This document shows positions 39,145 to 49,714 of a stretch of 64,000 nt of DNA, one piece after another (within the stretch, counting starts at the first letter, position 1; each line of letters begins with the position of its first letter). The notes below the pieces were generated by a model. That model did not search any database and had not been told where the DNA came from. It saw only the letters and a list, made by a program, of their open reading frames with translations. A program made the translations under genes and the position numbers. Source of the DNA: Trinickia mobilis (lineage in GTDB: Bacteria > Pseudomonadota > Gammaproteobacteria > Burkholderiales > Burkholderiaceae); NCBI RefSeq assembly GCF_017315705.1, contig NZ_JAFLRF010000002.1, forward strand, positions 1 to 64,000. The letters run 5' to 3'.

Positions 39145-39178
39145 CACCGAAGGCCGATCGTACGGCCTTCGGTGTTTT
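39145..39178 (+). terminator. intrinsic terminator of the toxin-immunity pair
   Basis: A perfect 12-bp stem CACCGAAGGCCG/CGGCCTTCGGTG (39145-39156 with 39163-39174) has a 6-base loop ATCGTA and is followed by TTTT. It closes the two-gene unit. Confidence 0.9.
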
Positions 39179-39189
39179 AGGGCATCTCG

Positions 39190-39345
39190 TTATACACAAG
39201 TGTCGTTGCCACCGTCTTCGCGTAACAAACGCATTGTTTCTGCGGCGATATGAACTTTCGTGAGCCCCTTCCAGATGGTTTGCGCGCCGAGTTCGCCGTC
39301 GCCTTTGCGAGCGAGGAATCCGCCCAGGCGCGCGTTCTTGCGGTT
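39190..39345 (-). mobile_element. IS4-family transposase remnant (C-terminal end)
   Basis: About 50 codons on the minus strand read KNARLGGFLARKGDGELG, then AQTIWKGLTKV, and end ETMRLLREDGGNDTCV at a stop. This is the typical C-terminal end of IS4/Tn5-like transposases (GGFLxRKxDGxPGxxTxWxGL). Upstream of the first Arg-Lys the homology stops abruptly at the junction with a toxin-like fragment. No second end, inverted repeat or remaining transposase was found. Confidence 0.7.
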
Positions 39346-39624
39346 CAAGGAGACGCAAGGTACGCAGCCGCTGGGTGGGCTGATGGCGAACGCGGCGCTG
39401 CAGGCAACGGGTAATGCCGCGTATGCCACGGCGGTGGCTGACGTGGCTGGGCCGTTGGATGCGTTGTGGGCTCCGGGCGCTGGACGAACCGCGTCGCTTG
39501 CAAGCGTACGACCGGCGCAATTGGGAAGTTATGCTGTCGGCCCGTATGGCGAGATCCGAACCAGAAATTACAGGAACTGATTCGAGTGAACAAAGACGTC
39601 TACCCTGATGCTTTTTCGAAGTGA
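39343..39624 (+). pseudogene. second toxin tail, truncated and frameshifted
   Basis: One frame reads GGLMANAALQATGNAAYATA, then VADVAGPLDALWAPGAG and RPAQLGSYAVGPYGE, a pre-toxin linker like that in the intact toxin nearby. At about 39550 the sensible frame changes, and DPNQKLQELIRVNKDVYPDA followed by FSK reads to a TGA at 39622-39624. The 5' end stops at the IS4 remnant. I infer a toxin gene cut by an IS, then frameshifted. An immunity-like gene follows directly. Confidence 0.5.
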
Positions 39625-39635
39625 AGGAGGTAAAT

Positions 39636-39980
39636 GTGACGCCGAAAGAATTTGTGGCCCATCTCAAAGCCGACGTCGTTGACGAGAACGTTGCGGCATA
39701 TCGCGATTTGTTCGCAAGCACGTCAGTGGGAGACGCATCAGACCCGTACTGGAAGCGTGCGCAGACATTGTTCGACAGCTTTTCGCCGGATCAGAAATCG
39801 ATATTCTTCGAAATTATTCGTCAAATTTCGGTCGATACGGTGTCGAATGTTTTAGGCATTGTCGACGTAGTGAATACGTTTCCCGGCGTTGCCGCAGAGT
39901 TCGAGTTGGTATGTGACTCCCAGCAGAAGCTAAGTGGAGATTTGCAAAGCCTCTTTCTTGAAGAGGAGGAAAGGGCTTAG
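39636..39980 (+). CDS. orphan immunity-like protein
   Basis: The 114-residue acidic helical protein starts at the GTG (39636), five bases after a perfect AAGGAGG; the GTG at 39621 is inside that site. It begins MTPKEFVAHLKADVVDENVA and ends LFLEEEERA. Its TAG stop abuts, and shares its G with, the left inverted repeat of the IS30-family element, so the native C-terminus may have been lost. It follows the broken toxin tail, the place of an immunity gene. Family unknown. Confidence 0.6.
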   Translation: MTPKEFVAHLKADVVDENVAAYRDLFASTSVGDASDPYWKRAQTLFDSFSPDQKSIFFEIIRQISVDTVSNVLGIVDVVNTFPGVAAEFELVCDSQQKLSGDLQSLFLEEEERA

Positions 39981-41039
39981 TCTCTAGTTTCAAGTGCAAC
40001 ACCCCAAATGAGGTAGGGTGTTGCGATGAAGAAGAATTACAAGCATCTGAGCGCGGAGGAACGCGCGGTCATCATGATCGAACACGGCAAGGGCAGCGGC
40101 ATACGGACGATAGCGCGATTGCTTAGGCGTAGCGCGTCGACGGTCTCGCGGGAAGTGGCGCGCAACCGGGAAGCGGCGGTGTCGAGCTACCATGCGAGAG
40201 ACGCGGGGGCGTCTTACCGAATTCGCCGTCGGCGTTGCGTGCGTCGGCGCAAAGTGGTTGCCGGCACTGCGTTGTATCAACATGTTCACGACCATCTGAT
40301 CTATTGGCGCTGGTCGCCCCAGCAGATTGCTGCCAGACTGCGCAGCATGCATCCTGAAGACACTGACCAACGCGTCTGCCACGAGACGATATACGCTGCG
40401 ATCTATGCTCATCCGCGTGGCGGGCTGAAGCAGTCGATGATCGATGCCTTGCGCCAGGAAAAGCCCACGCGTGGACGTCGGCGCACCAGTCTTGCGCAGA
40501 CGGGCTTTGTGCCCGAGCAATTGCGCATCGTCCATCGCCCTGAGGAGATTGCGTTGCGGCGGTGGCCAGGCCACTGGGAAGGCGACCTGATCAAGGGGGC
40601 GTTCAATCTCGTGGAGCGCAAGACGCGTTATCTGGTGCTGTGCCGAATGGACGGTTGCACGGCCAAGGATGCCCTTGAAGGTTTCACTCGGCAGATGAAG
40701 GCTCTCCCGGCCTTTTTGCGTCAAAGCCTGACGTACGACCGCGGCACGGAAATGACTTGTCATGTCGAACTCGCCGAGCGCCTGAACCTTGATATCTGGT
40801 TTGCTGATCCGCACGCACCTTGGCAGCGCGGCAGCAACGAGAACACCAACGGCTTGCTACGCCAACTCCTACCGAAGGGTATGGACCTTTCGACACTCAG
40901 CCAGACCCAACTCAACTACATCGCGAATTTGCTCAACGGTCGACCCGCCAGACGCTCGGCTGGGACACCCCTGAAGAAGCGATGGCGAAGGAACTGGAAA
41001 AAGCCGATTTAGCTAAACGTTGCACTTGATTTTAGAGAC
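39980..41039 (+). mobile_element. IS30-family insertion sequence
   Basis: The element of about 1.06 kb is bounded by imperfect inverted repeats: left TCTCTAGTTTCAAGTGCAAC (39981-40000) and right, read inward, TCTCTAAAATCAAGTGCAAC (41038-41019), 17 of 20 identical. One transposase gene fills it. The flanking bases (CTTA on the left, CGCC on the right) show no matching short direct repeat, and genes on both sides end at the IS edges. A deletion or recombination after insertion is possible. Confidence 0.85.
40026..41012 (+). CDS. IS30-family transposase
   Basis: The intact 328-residue protein has an N-terminal helix-turn-helix (HLSAEERAVIMIEHGKGSG, then RTIARLLRRSASTVSREVAR). The DDE core includes RWPGHWEGDLIKG (first Asp), LTYDRGTEM (second Asp) and GSNENTNGLLRQLLPKGMD (the Glu). 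It catalyses IS30-type transposition, which normally goes through a circular intermediate. It appears complete and potentially active. Confidence 0.95.
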   Translation: MKKNYKHLSAEERAVIMIEHGKGSGIRTIARLLRRSASTVSREVARNREAAVSSYHARDAGASYRIRRRRCVRRRKVVAGTALYQHVHDHLIYWRWSPQQIAARLRSMHPEDTDQRVCHETIYAAIYAHPRGGLKQSMIDALRQEKPTRGRRRTSLAQTGFVPEQLRIVHRPEEIALRRWPGHWEGDLIKGAFNLVERKTRYLVLCRMDGCTAKDALEGFTRQMKALPAFLRQSLTYDRGTEMTCHVELAERLNLDIWFADPHAPWQRGSNENTNGLLRQLLPKGMDLSTLSQTQLNYIANLLNGRPARRSAGTPLKKRWRRNWKKPI

Positions 41040-42420
41040 CGCCCCGTCTCGCACACCGGATCGTTTCTTTTAGGGCATTTCACTAGCGCAAGAACGTGTT
41101 CGATGTATCCATTGATGTAATTGAAATACTTCGCCCCAATACCTGGGAATTGTAGGGAGGCAAGCGTGGAGATCGCGCGCTCAGCTGAACTGGGGACGCA
41201 AAGCGAATCGGCGAACGCATGATTGGCATGCCCGGCAACTTCGCTGTTGCCCGTCGCAAAGCAGCCGTTGTTTGACGTCATCGAGACAGAACTGTTATTT
41301 CCTCCCGCCAGCGTTCCGAGGTCCGTTACGCCACTTGCCGCTGTCCATTTGAACGCATGAGACGTTCCCGCATCGATTTCGCTGTCGCCCATCACGACCC
41401 CGGTATCGCTGATGCCCGAGACCGCCGCGGCCGCCCCGCTGGCCAACGCAGGAATCGCCTGCACGACGTTCGCATCCGGGTTCCAATAGAACGGCAGCGA
41501 CACGTCGCCTGCACTCAGATACTGGCCGACGATGGCGCCGGACGCATTCATCTCAACACCGACACTGCGGGGGCTCCCCGCCACACTTGACAGGACGACC
41601 GCCGCGCCGTTCGCACTGGGCCAGCGCACGGTCTTAGTGCCGATCCCCGAACCAAAATCACAGGTGCCGAGAATCTGCCCGGTGGCATTGATCTGGCTCG
41701 CCGCGCAGGACACGCTGTTAGCTGGGGGGCCGGGCACCGATGCCACATACGCGCCCAACAACCCGGTTGGCGTCCAGACGACGGGAGTCGGGTGTCCGGC
41801 GCCGTCTGGGCACACGCCGAGGATCGCGGGCGTGGTTGCGTTGCCGGGCGCGGCATCGAGCGCGATGCAATTGGTATTGCCCAAGCCCAGCAGTCCCGGC
41901 CCTGGCAGCGTCGTTGGATTGGCCTGTCCGGCCGCCCACATCACGGGCGTGGCGATCTCTGAGCCGCTGATGCTGGCCCCAACCGCGGCGCGCCCTGATG
42001 GTTGCCACCGAGCACGACGGTGGCGACCCCGCCCGACGAATTCAGCACGAGGGGGGCCGCGGAAGGTTGATTCGCTTGCCAGGTGACGGTCTGATTGCGC
42101 CCGCTCGCGTCCTCGCACGAGCCGATCACGAGCCCGGCGTTGGTGATGGCGAGCGGCGCGCAATCTCGTCCGGCGACCAGCGGCGGCAAGACGGTTTCAG
42201 TACCGGGCGCGTTCGCGACGAAAGCCGTTTGCACCCCGGCTGTGCTCAGGCAGCTGCCCGCGACGATCCCGCTGTCGTTGACCGCGCTGCCGTCGCATTG
42301 GAGTCCGGCTGCGGTGCCTTCATCGGTGAGGGTGTCGGCGCGAACGAAAGACGTGAACAAGGCGAAGCAGAATACGGCAAAGCAGAACGGACGCAAGAAG
42401 TTGATTCGAATTGGCGTCAT
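41009..42420 (-). pseudogene. HAF-repeat secreted protein, frameshifted and cut by the IS30 element
   Basis: The start at 42420 gives a signal peptide (FCFAVFCFALFTSFVRA). Several HAF-type repeats follow, for example NDSGIVAGSC, GVVMGDSEIDAGTSHAFKW and VTDLGTLAGGNNSS. At 41993-41996 the frame changes: GGNHQG continues into RAAVGASISG only if one G is added to a GGG run, so a single-base deletion is likely. At the far end the last ten codons (RSLKSSATFS) come from the right inverted repeat of the IS. The true C-terminus is missing. Confidence 0.75.
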
Positions 42421-42563
42421 GACCAAACAAACCAATTATTGACCCTCGAAAGCCGGCCGAATACGTGTTAAACCCCGATCACCCGGCCACCTAGGTTAGA
42501 ATAGCGCCCCTCTCAAAACCCGCATCCGCCGCGCCCCACGCGGCGGATGCCCCAGTACACGCA

Positions 42564-43109
42564 ATGGCGAAACTTCTGACCGATTCCGAATTCCAGCGCT
42601 TTTCCGAACTCCAGCAGAAACAGGCGAGCTTCACGATCACGACCGAAGAGGCCGACGAGTTGCGCGACATCGTCGCGCGCGCACAGAAAACGCGTGACGA
42701 CCGCGCGGCCGCGATGCAGGCCATCGAAACCTACATCAGCCAGTTCGACATCTCGCCCGAAGAGCTTTTCTCGGCCGAGCAGATCGGCGACGCCGCGCGC
42801 ACGTTCGGCCTGATTCCCGCAGCAAAGAAAGAGCGTGTGCTGCCGCCGTCGCTGACGTTCAACGGCAAGCCGTACCAATGGACGTCGCGCGCGCTCCCCG
42901 ACGACATCCGCGTGCCGCTCTTCGACGCCTTCAAGGCAGGCCAATCCGTGAAGGGCTTCATCGCGACGCCGAAGGACGCCAATCGCAACGCCGCGACGAT
43001 CGCGCGCCTGGAGCGCGAAACGGGCGCCGTCTACGCGGATGCGTGGCTCGAAGAGTTGTCGGTGTCGCGCGCGCAGGTCGACGAGGCTGCGGCCAAGCTC
43101 GCGGCGTAA
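42564..43109 (+). CDS. conserved-looking hypothetical protein
   Basis: The 181-residue cytoplasmic protein has a helical N-terminal third (MAKLLTDSEFQRFSELQQKQ, then TTEEADELRDIVARAQ). A short motif follows (LTFNGKPYQWTSRALPDDIR), then FDAFKAGQSVKGFIATPKDA and a helical tail ending AAAKLAA. No signal peptide, membrane helix or zinc motif is present. I do not recognise the family. The next gene converges on it with a 75-base gap. Confidence 0.75.
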   Translation: MAKLLTDSEFQRFSELQQKQASFTITTEEADELRDIVARAQKTRDDRAAAMQAIETYISQFDISPEELFSAEQIGDAARTFGLIPAAKKERVLPPSLTFNGKPYQWTSRALPDDIRVPLFDAFKAGQSVKGFIATPKDANRNAATIARLERETGAVYADAWLEELSVSRAQVDEAAAKLAA

Positions 43110-43184
43110 GCCGCCCGCCGCAATTCGATTGCACTGAAGACGGCCGGCGGTTGCGCGCGCTCAAGCCAAGCGCAACTGCCGCCG

Positions 43185-45731
<2,547 letters not shown>

Positions 45732-46043
45732 GGATGCTCCTGTCGACCATGCAAAGCTGGGATTGGCGCCGGGCCGTGCGAGGCGCCGCGGGCGGACCCG
45801 AAACATCGCTAGGATAGGCGAAAGCGCCGGCTCGCGCGACGCGTTTTGCCCGCCCCACGGCGCGTTCAGGGCCTCCGCGCGACTCGGCGCCGCGGCCAAA
45901 TATGGGCATAATCGCAAACTCTACAAACCGGCGCTCGCGGCAAGCGGCGCCGGTGCGCCCGGCAGCGGCGACCCACCGGTTTTTCGATGAACGACTCCGC
46001 GCGCCGAAGGCGCAATAACAAGTACGACGGAAGGACATAGACC
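45732..46043. other. divergent intergenic region between pat-like and lysR genes
   Basis: These 312 bases hold both promoters. A run of CG-rich palindromic sequence sits at 45935-45965, and an AT-richer stretch (AATATGGGCATAATCGCAAA) near 45899-45918 could supply a -10 box for the LysR gene. No gene or RNA is evident. Confidence 0.4.
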
Positions 46044-46934
46044 ATGCGGCGCTTGCCATCGCTGATCGCGTTGCGCTTTTTCGAAGAGACGGCCCGGCAC
46101 ATGAGCTTCAATCGCGCTGCCGCCGCGCTGTGCGTCACGCAAGGCGCCGTAAGCCGCCAGATCAAGATTCTCGAGGACTCGCTCGGCGCCAAGCTGTTCG
46201 AGCGCGATCACAAGGGCATCCGCCTCACGCCCGCGGGCGCCCAGTTGCTGCCGTGCGTCTCCGACGCGTTCGACACGATCGAGCGCGGCACGCGGCAGCT
46301 CGCGTCGATCACGGGACGCAAGCGGCTCGTGCTGTCGGTGCCGCCGACGTTCGCGACGCAGTGGCTTTCGCCGCGTCTCGGGTCGCTGGCGGTCGAGCTG
46401 CCGGACGTGGAACTGTCGGTGCGCACGGGGCCCAGCGACGATTGCCACTGCAACATCCGCTTCGGCCGCGAAGCGCTGCCCGAGGGGCCATCGGAATTGC
46501 TGATGATCGAGCGGCACACGCTGGTCTGCGCGCCCAAACTCGCCAGCGAAGCGCTCGAAACCTTGCTCGAACGCGTGCCGGCGCTCCACGTGCTCTACAA
46601 CGACACGCGGCTCGAACTCTGGCCGAACTGGCTCGCGAAGGCGCAACTGCCCGCGCGCCACGCGGAGAACGGAATCGAGTTTTCAAATCTGGAGCAGGCG
46701 ATTCATGCGGCGCGCAAGGGCGTCGGACTGGCTGTCGTCGATCGCAACATGATCGCCGAGGAGCTGGCGGACGGGTCGCTGATCCGTATCTCGGATGTCG
46801 AAGTCATGGGACCGTATGGCTATTGGCTCGATATCGGCGCGAACCATGCGGCGCTGGAGCACGTGCAGGCGTTCGCGAGCTGGATGCGGGAGGAGGTACT
46901 GAAAATGTCCGACGAAGGCGGCGGCACGCGCTAG
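46044..46934 (+). CDS. LysR-family regulator (GcvA-like)
   Basis: The 296-residue protein has an N-terminal winged helix (LPSLIALRFFEETARHMSFN, with TQGAVSRQIKILEDSLGAKL), RGIRLTPAG-like wing residues and a substrate-binding domain with LVLSVPPTFATQWLSPRLG. This opening is typical of GcvA-type LysR proteins. It is divergent from the pat-like gene and convergent with the DUF35 fusion gene. Which it controls is not evident. Confidence 0.93.
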   Translation: MRRLPSLIALRFFEETARHMSFNRAAAALCVTQGAVSRQIKILEDSLGAKLFERDHKGIRLTPAGAQLLPCVSDAFDTIERGTRQLASITGRKRLVLSVPPTFATQWLSPRLGSLAVELPDVELSVRTGPSDDCHCNIRFGREALPEGPSELLMIERHTLVCAPKLASEALETLLERVPALHVLYNDTRLELWPNWLAKAQLPARHAENGIEFSNLEQAIHAARKGVGLAVVDRNMIAEELADGSLIRISDVEVMGPYGYWLDIGANHAALEHVQAFASWMREEVLKMSDEGGGTR

Positions 46935-46984
46935 GCAGGCCCTGGCGCCGCGCACCGGGCGAGGACCATTCGTCCGAAGGCGCT

Positions 46985-48532
46985 TCAGATCGGCTTGCTT
47001 TCGCTGGATGCCCAATTGCGCATCAGTGCGTTGCTCGGCAATCTCTCATCCACCATTTTTTTGGCGGTTTCAACTCCCGCCACCGGCAGGCCCGTGGGAT
47101 CGAGAACCCCGATCTGCACCAGCACCGATGCTTGATCCCAGTAGATGTGCTCGTTGTACAACTTGTCGCCGCGAAAACACACGACAGCGAGCATCGGGAT
47201 TTCGAAGTACTTCCCCGTAGGCTCGAGGCCCGGCAGCAACCAGTCGATTTCCCGATCATGGGTGGCACAGAACACGAACTCATCGACGATCCGGTCTGCG
47301 CCGATCGTCCGGGACACGGGAATGAGCCGCGTATCGGCGGGGTTGGCGTTCACAAAGTGATACTTATAGAAGCGCTTGAGCTCGTCGTGGCCGACGCCGC
47401 CCGTCATGGTCGGCACGTGGTTCACATACGGCTCGGCCACCATCGTCGGCAAAACCGCGTCCACGTCGCGCGTGGCGAACTCGTAGTAGCAGTGCCGCTC
47501 CCACAGGCTGTTCAGGTCGAATACGGGCCCCAGAACCTTGCGCAGAAGCGCAATCGTGCGCGAATAAGCCATCGTCGCGGCGGGCTTGTCGAAATGTGCG
47601 CGCTCAGGCGTGGCGAACGCGTGCTCGCAGTCGGGGTAGACGTATTGTTCAATCGCGGAATTGGCGGACAGCGCCGACTGAATCTTCTCGCGTATCGGCT
47701 GTGGGCACAGCCTGTCGTTGCCGGCGAAGTGGAAGGCCATCGGGCATCGGATCGACGGCACCTCGTCGAGGAAAGCATCGAGTCCAACGCCGTAGTAACT
47801 CACGGCGCAATCCAAATCCGTTCGAGCCGCCGCCAGCATCGCCAGCTTGCCCCCCAGGCAATAGCCGACGGCGCCGACTTTGCCGGCATGCCGGGGATTG
47901 CCGCGCAATGCTTTGACCGTGGACGCAATGTCCCGCACCGCCAGTCCCAGGTCCAGCCGTTCGTTGAAGTTCAGCGCCTGGGCCAGATCGTCGCCGCCAT
48001 AGCCGAGGTCGACGCCCGGTTTCATGCGCCAGAACAGGTCCGGCACCAGCACCACATAGCCTTCTTCGGCAAACCGATCGGCCATGGCCTTCATGTATGC
48101 GTTGATGCCGAAGATCTCCTGCAAGAGCACGAGGCCCGGTCCCGATCCTTGCTTCGGCGTCGCAAGATAGGCTGAGAACTGCTGCCCATCGTCTGATTCG
48201 ATGTCGATGAATTCACCGCTCATGATTCTCTCCATTGCGCGAGCGACGATGCGATGTGCGTCGTCGATTTCAAGTTGTACGGCCGCGCCGTCCGCGATGA
48301 CGCCGTCGAGCCGCGCGATGACGACAGGCCCTTCGCTTGTCAGGACGCTCGCGAGATACACGTCATGGCCCTGGGCCTCGCCAGCACGAGGCCGGACAAC
48401 CGTCGATTCCGTCACGGTGCCGCGCTCGACCGCGCGCTCGACCCAGTCGCCTGCGCCGCACGCGGGGCAATAGTAGCGCGCCGGGAATAGCGTCGTTCCG
48501 CATTGCCTGCACTGAAAGACATCGAGCGTCAT
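46985..48532 (-). CDS. DUF35 zinc-ribbon/OB protein fused to dienelactone hydrolase and SnoaL-like domain
   Basis: The 515-residue protein has three parts. Residues 1-103 are a DUF35-type module with a zinc ribbon (Cys8, Cys11, Cys22, Cys25) and an OB fold, the accessory subunit normally paired with thiolase-like proteins. Residues about 104-340 are a dienelactone-hydrolase alpha/beta hydrolase with VGYCLGGK (nucleophile Cys225), HFAGNDRLC and YPDCEHAFATP. Residues about 350-505 are a SnoaL-like domain (WERHCYYEFATRDVDAVLP). An internal ATG (Met104, base 48223) has GGAGAG 4 bases upstream, so a separate hydrolase might also be made. The start overlaps the thiolase-like stop by 4 bases. Confidence 0.85.
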   Translation of the reverse strand: MTLDVFQCRQCGTTLFPARYYCPACGAGDWVERAVERGTVTESTVVRPRAGEAQGHDVYLASVLTSEGPVVIARLDGVIADGAAVQLEIDDAHRIVARAMERIMSGEFIDIESDDGQQFSAYLATPKQGSGPGLVLLQEIFGINAYMKAMADRFAEEGYVVLVPDLFWRMKPGVDLGYGGDDLAQALNFNERLDLGLAVRDIASTVKALRGNPRHAGKVGAVGYCLGGKLAMLAAARTDLDCAVSYYGVGLDAFLDEVPSIRCPMAFHFAGNDRLCPQPIREKIQSALSANSAIEQYVYPDCEHAFATPERAHFDKPAATMAYSRTIALLRKVLGPVFDLNSLWERHCYYEFATRDVDAVLPTMVAEPYVNHVPTMTGGVGHDELKRFYKYHFVNANPADTRLIPVSRTIGADRIVDEFVFCATHDREIDWLLPGLEPTGKYFEIPMLAVVCFRGDKLYNEHIYWDQASVLVQIGVLDPTGLPVAGVETAKKMVDERLPSNALMRNWASSESKPI

Positions 48533-49695
48533 GGGGCATGCCCTCCTGCCTTTTCCAGCACGACGGCGTTCGCGCACATGCCATAGCGATACTCGACCAT
48601 GCCGTAACCGCTCACCACGGCCAGCTTGGCGTCTCTCACTTGCCGCTCGCCGGCTTCGCCGCGCAATTGCGTGATCGCCTCAACCAGACCATGCATGCCG
48701 CCTGCTGCTCCGGCCTGACCGGCGGACAACTGCCCCCCCGACGTGTTCACAGGAAGTTCGCGCGAGACGATGCGCGACAGGAGCCTGCGCAAATCCCCGT
48801 CCGGAGCGAAGCCGAGATCCGCGAGCTGCGCGATCGCCATGACCGGGTAGTCGTCATAGACGGAAACCATGTCGACGTCGTCGGGCGTGACACCCGCCTG
48901 TCGCCACAGATCGGCGGCGAGCTGCTGCAAGGAGGTATGCAGGCCATCACCCGCCTGATGATCCGCGTTGTACAGACATTTCAGCGCTCGCACGCCGACG
49001 TTCGACCGTGTGCGAGCCAGATCGCTGCGCATCACCAGCACCGCGTTCGCACCGCTCACGACGGGCACGCAATCGAATCGCCCCAACGGAGTGGCGACGC
49101 TCGGCGCGGCAAGGTAGTCGTCGAGGGACATCGGCGTGCGATAGACCGCGTTCGGATTCAACGCGGCCCATGCGCGCTGCGCGACGCATAGCGCGCCGTA
49201 ATCTCGGCGCGTAAGACCGTGACGCTTGGCATGACGCTGCGTGAGCAGCGCGAATACGCTGTTCGGGCCGCCGTTTTCCAGCGGACGCAAGTACGTGCGC
49301 GTCGTCAGGTTGTAGTTCTCGACCAGACGCTTGAAATCGGCTGCGTCGAAGCGATCCCCGGACACGAGAGCGATGACGTTCGCGTCGCCGTGTTGAATCG
49401 CACGGATCGCGTGTTGCAGCAGATTGATCGCGCTCGCGCCGCCGTGACAGTCATCCATGCACCAGCGCGGGCTCAGGCCCAGTTGCCACGCGAGATCGAT
49501 CGCGTGATCGGGGGTTAGCGTGAACGACGCCACGCCGAGGCCGTCGACTTCTTTCGCGGACACGCCGGACTGCGCGAGCACGGCGCCGAATGCCCGGGCC
49601 AGCAGGTCGCCGGTGGAGGCAGCCGTCGCGTGCCGGCGGTAGGGCACTTCCACGCCGGCCGCGATCAGAACGTTGCCGAAATCGTTCGTGTGCAT
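48529..49695 (-). CDS. thiolase-like (SCPx/Ltp-type) protein
   Basis: The 388-residue protein starts MHTNDFGNVLIAAGVEVPYR (49695). It keeps a Cys in the nucleophile position (MDDCHGGASAINLL), but the usual GHP histidine motif reads LSAGQAGAAGG, with Gln for His, and the C-terminal Cys-Gly motif is replaced by YGMCANAVVL. That pattern is seen in non-condensing Ltp-type proteins, which form complexes with DUF35 proteins and catalyse retro-aldol cleavage of acyl-CoA side chains. The DUF35 fusion gene follows with a 4-base overlap, supporting a complex. Its exact reaction is unknown. Confidence 0.85.
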   Translation of the reverse strand: MHTNDFGNVLIAAGVEVPYRRHATAASTGDLLARAFGAVLAQSGVSAKEVDGLGVASFTLTPDHAIDLAWQLGLSPRWCMDDCHGGASAINLLQHAIRAIQHGDANVIALVSGDRFDAADFKRLVENYNLTTRTYLRPLENGGPNSVFALLTQRHAKRHGLTRRDYGALCVAQRAWAALNPNAVYRTPMSLDDYLAAPSVATPLGRFDCVPVVSGANAVLVMRSDLARTRSNVGVRALKCLYNADHQAGDGLHTSLQQLAADLWRQAGVTPDDVDMVSVYDDYPVMAIAQLADLGFAPDGDLRRLLSRIVSRELPVNTSGGQLSAGQAGAAGGMHGLVEAITQLRGEAGERQVRDAKLAVVSGYGMVEYRYGMCANAVVLEKAGGHAP

Positions 49696-49714
49696 ATCGG
49701 CGTGCCTCGCAAGC

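Noticed and set aside
39260-39580. Complete 106-codon gene in the toxin-tail region
   Set aside because: The first part lies antisense to an IS4 transposase end, and the sensible frame changes near its end, so it is a fragment rather than a gene.
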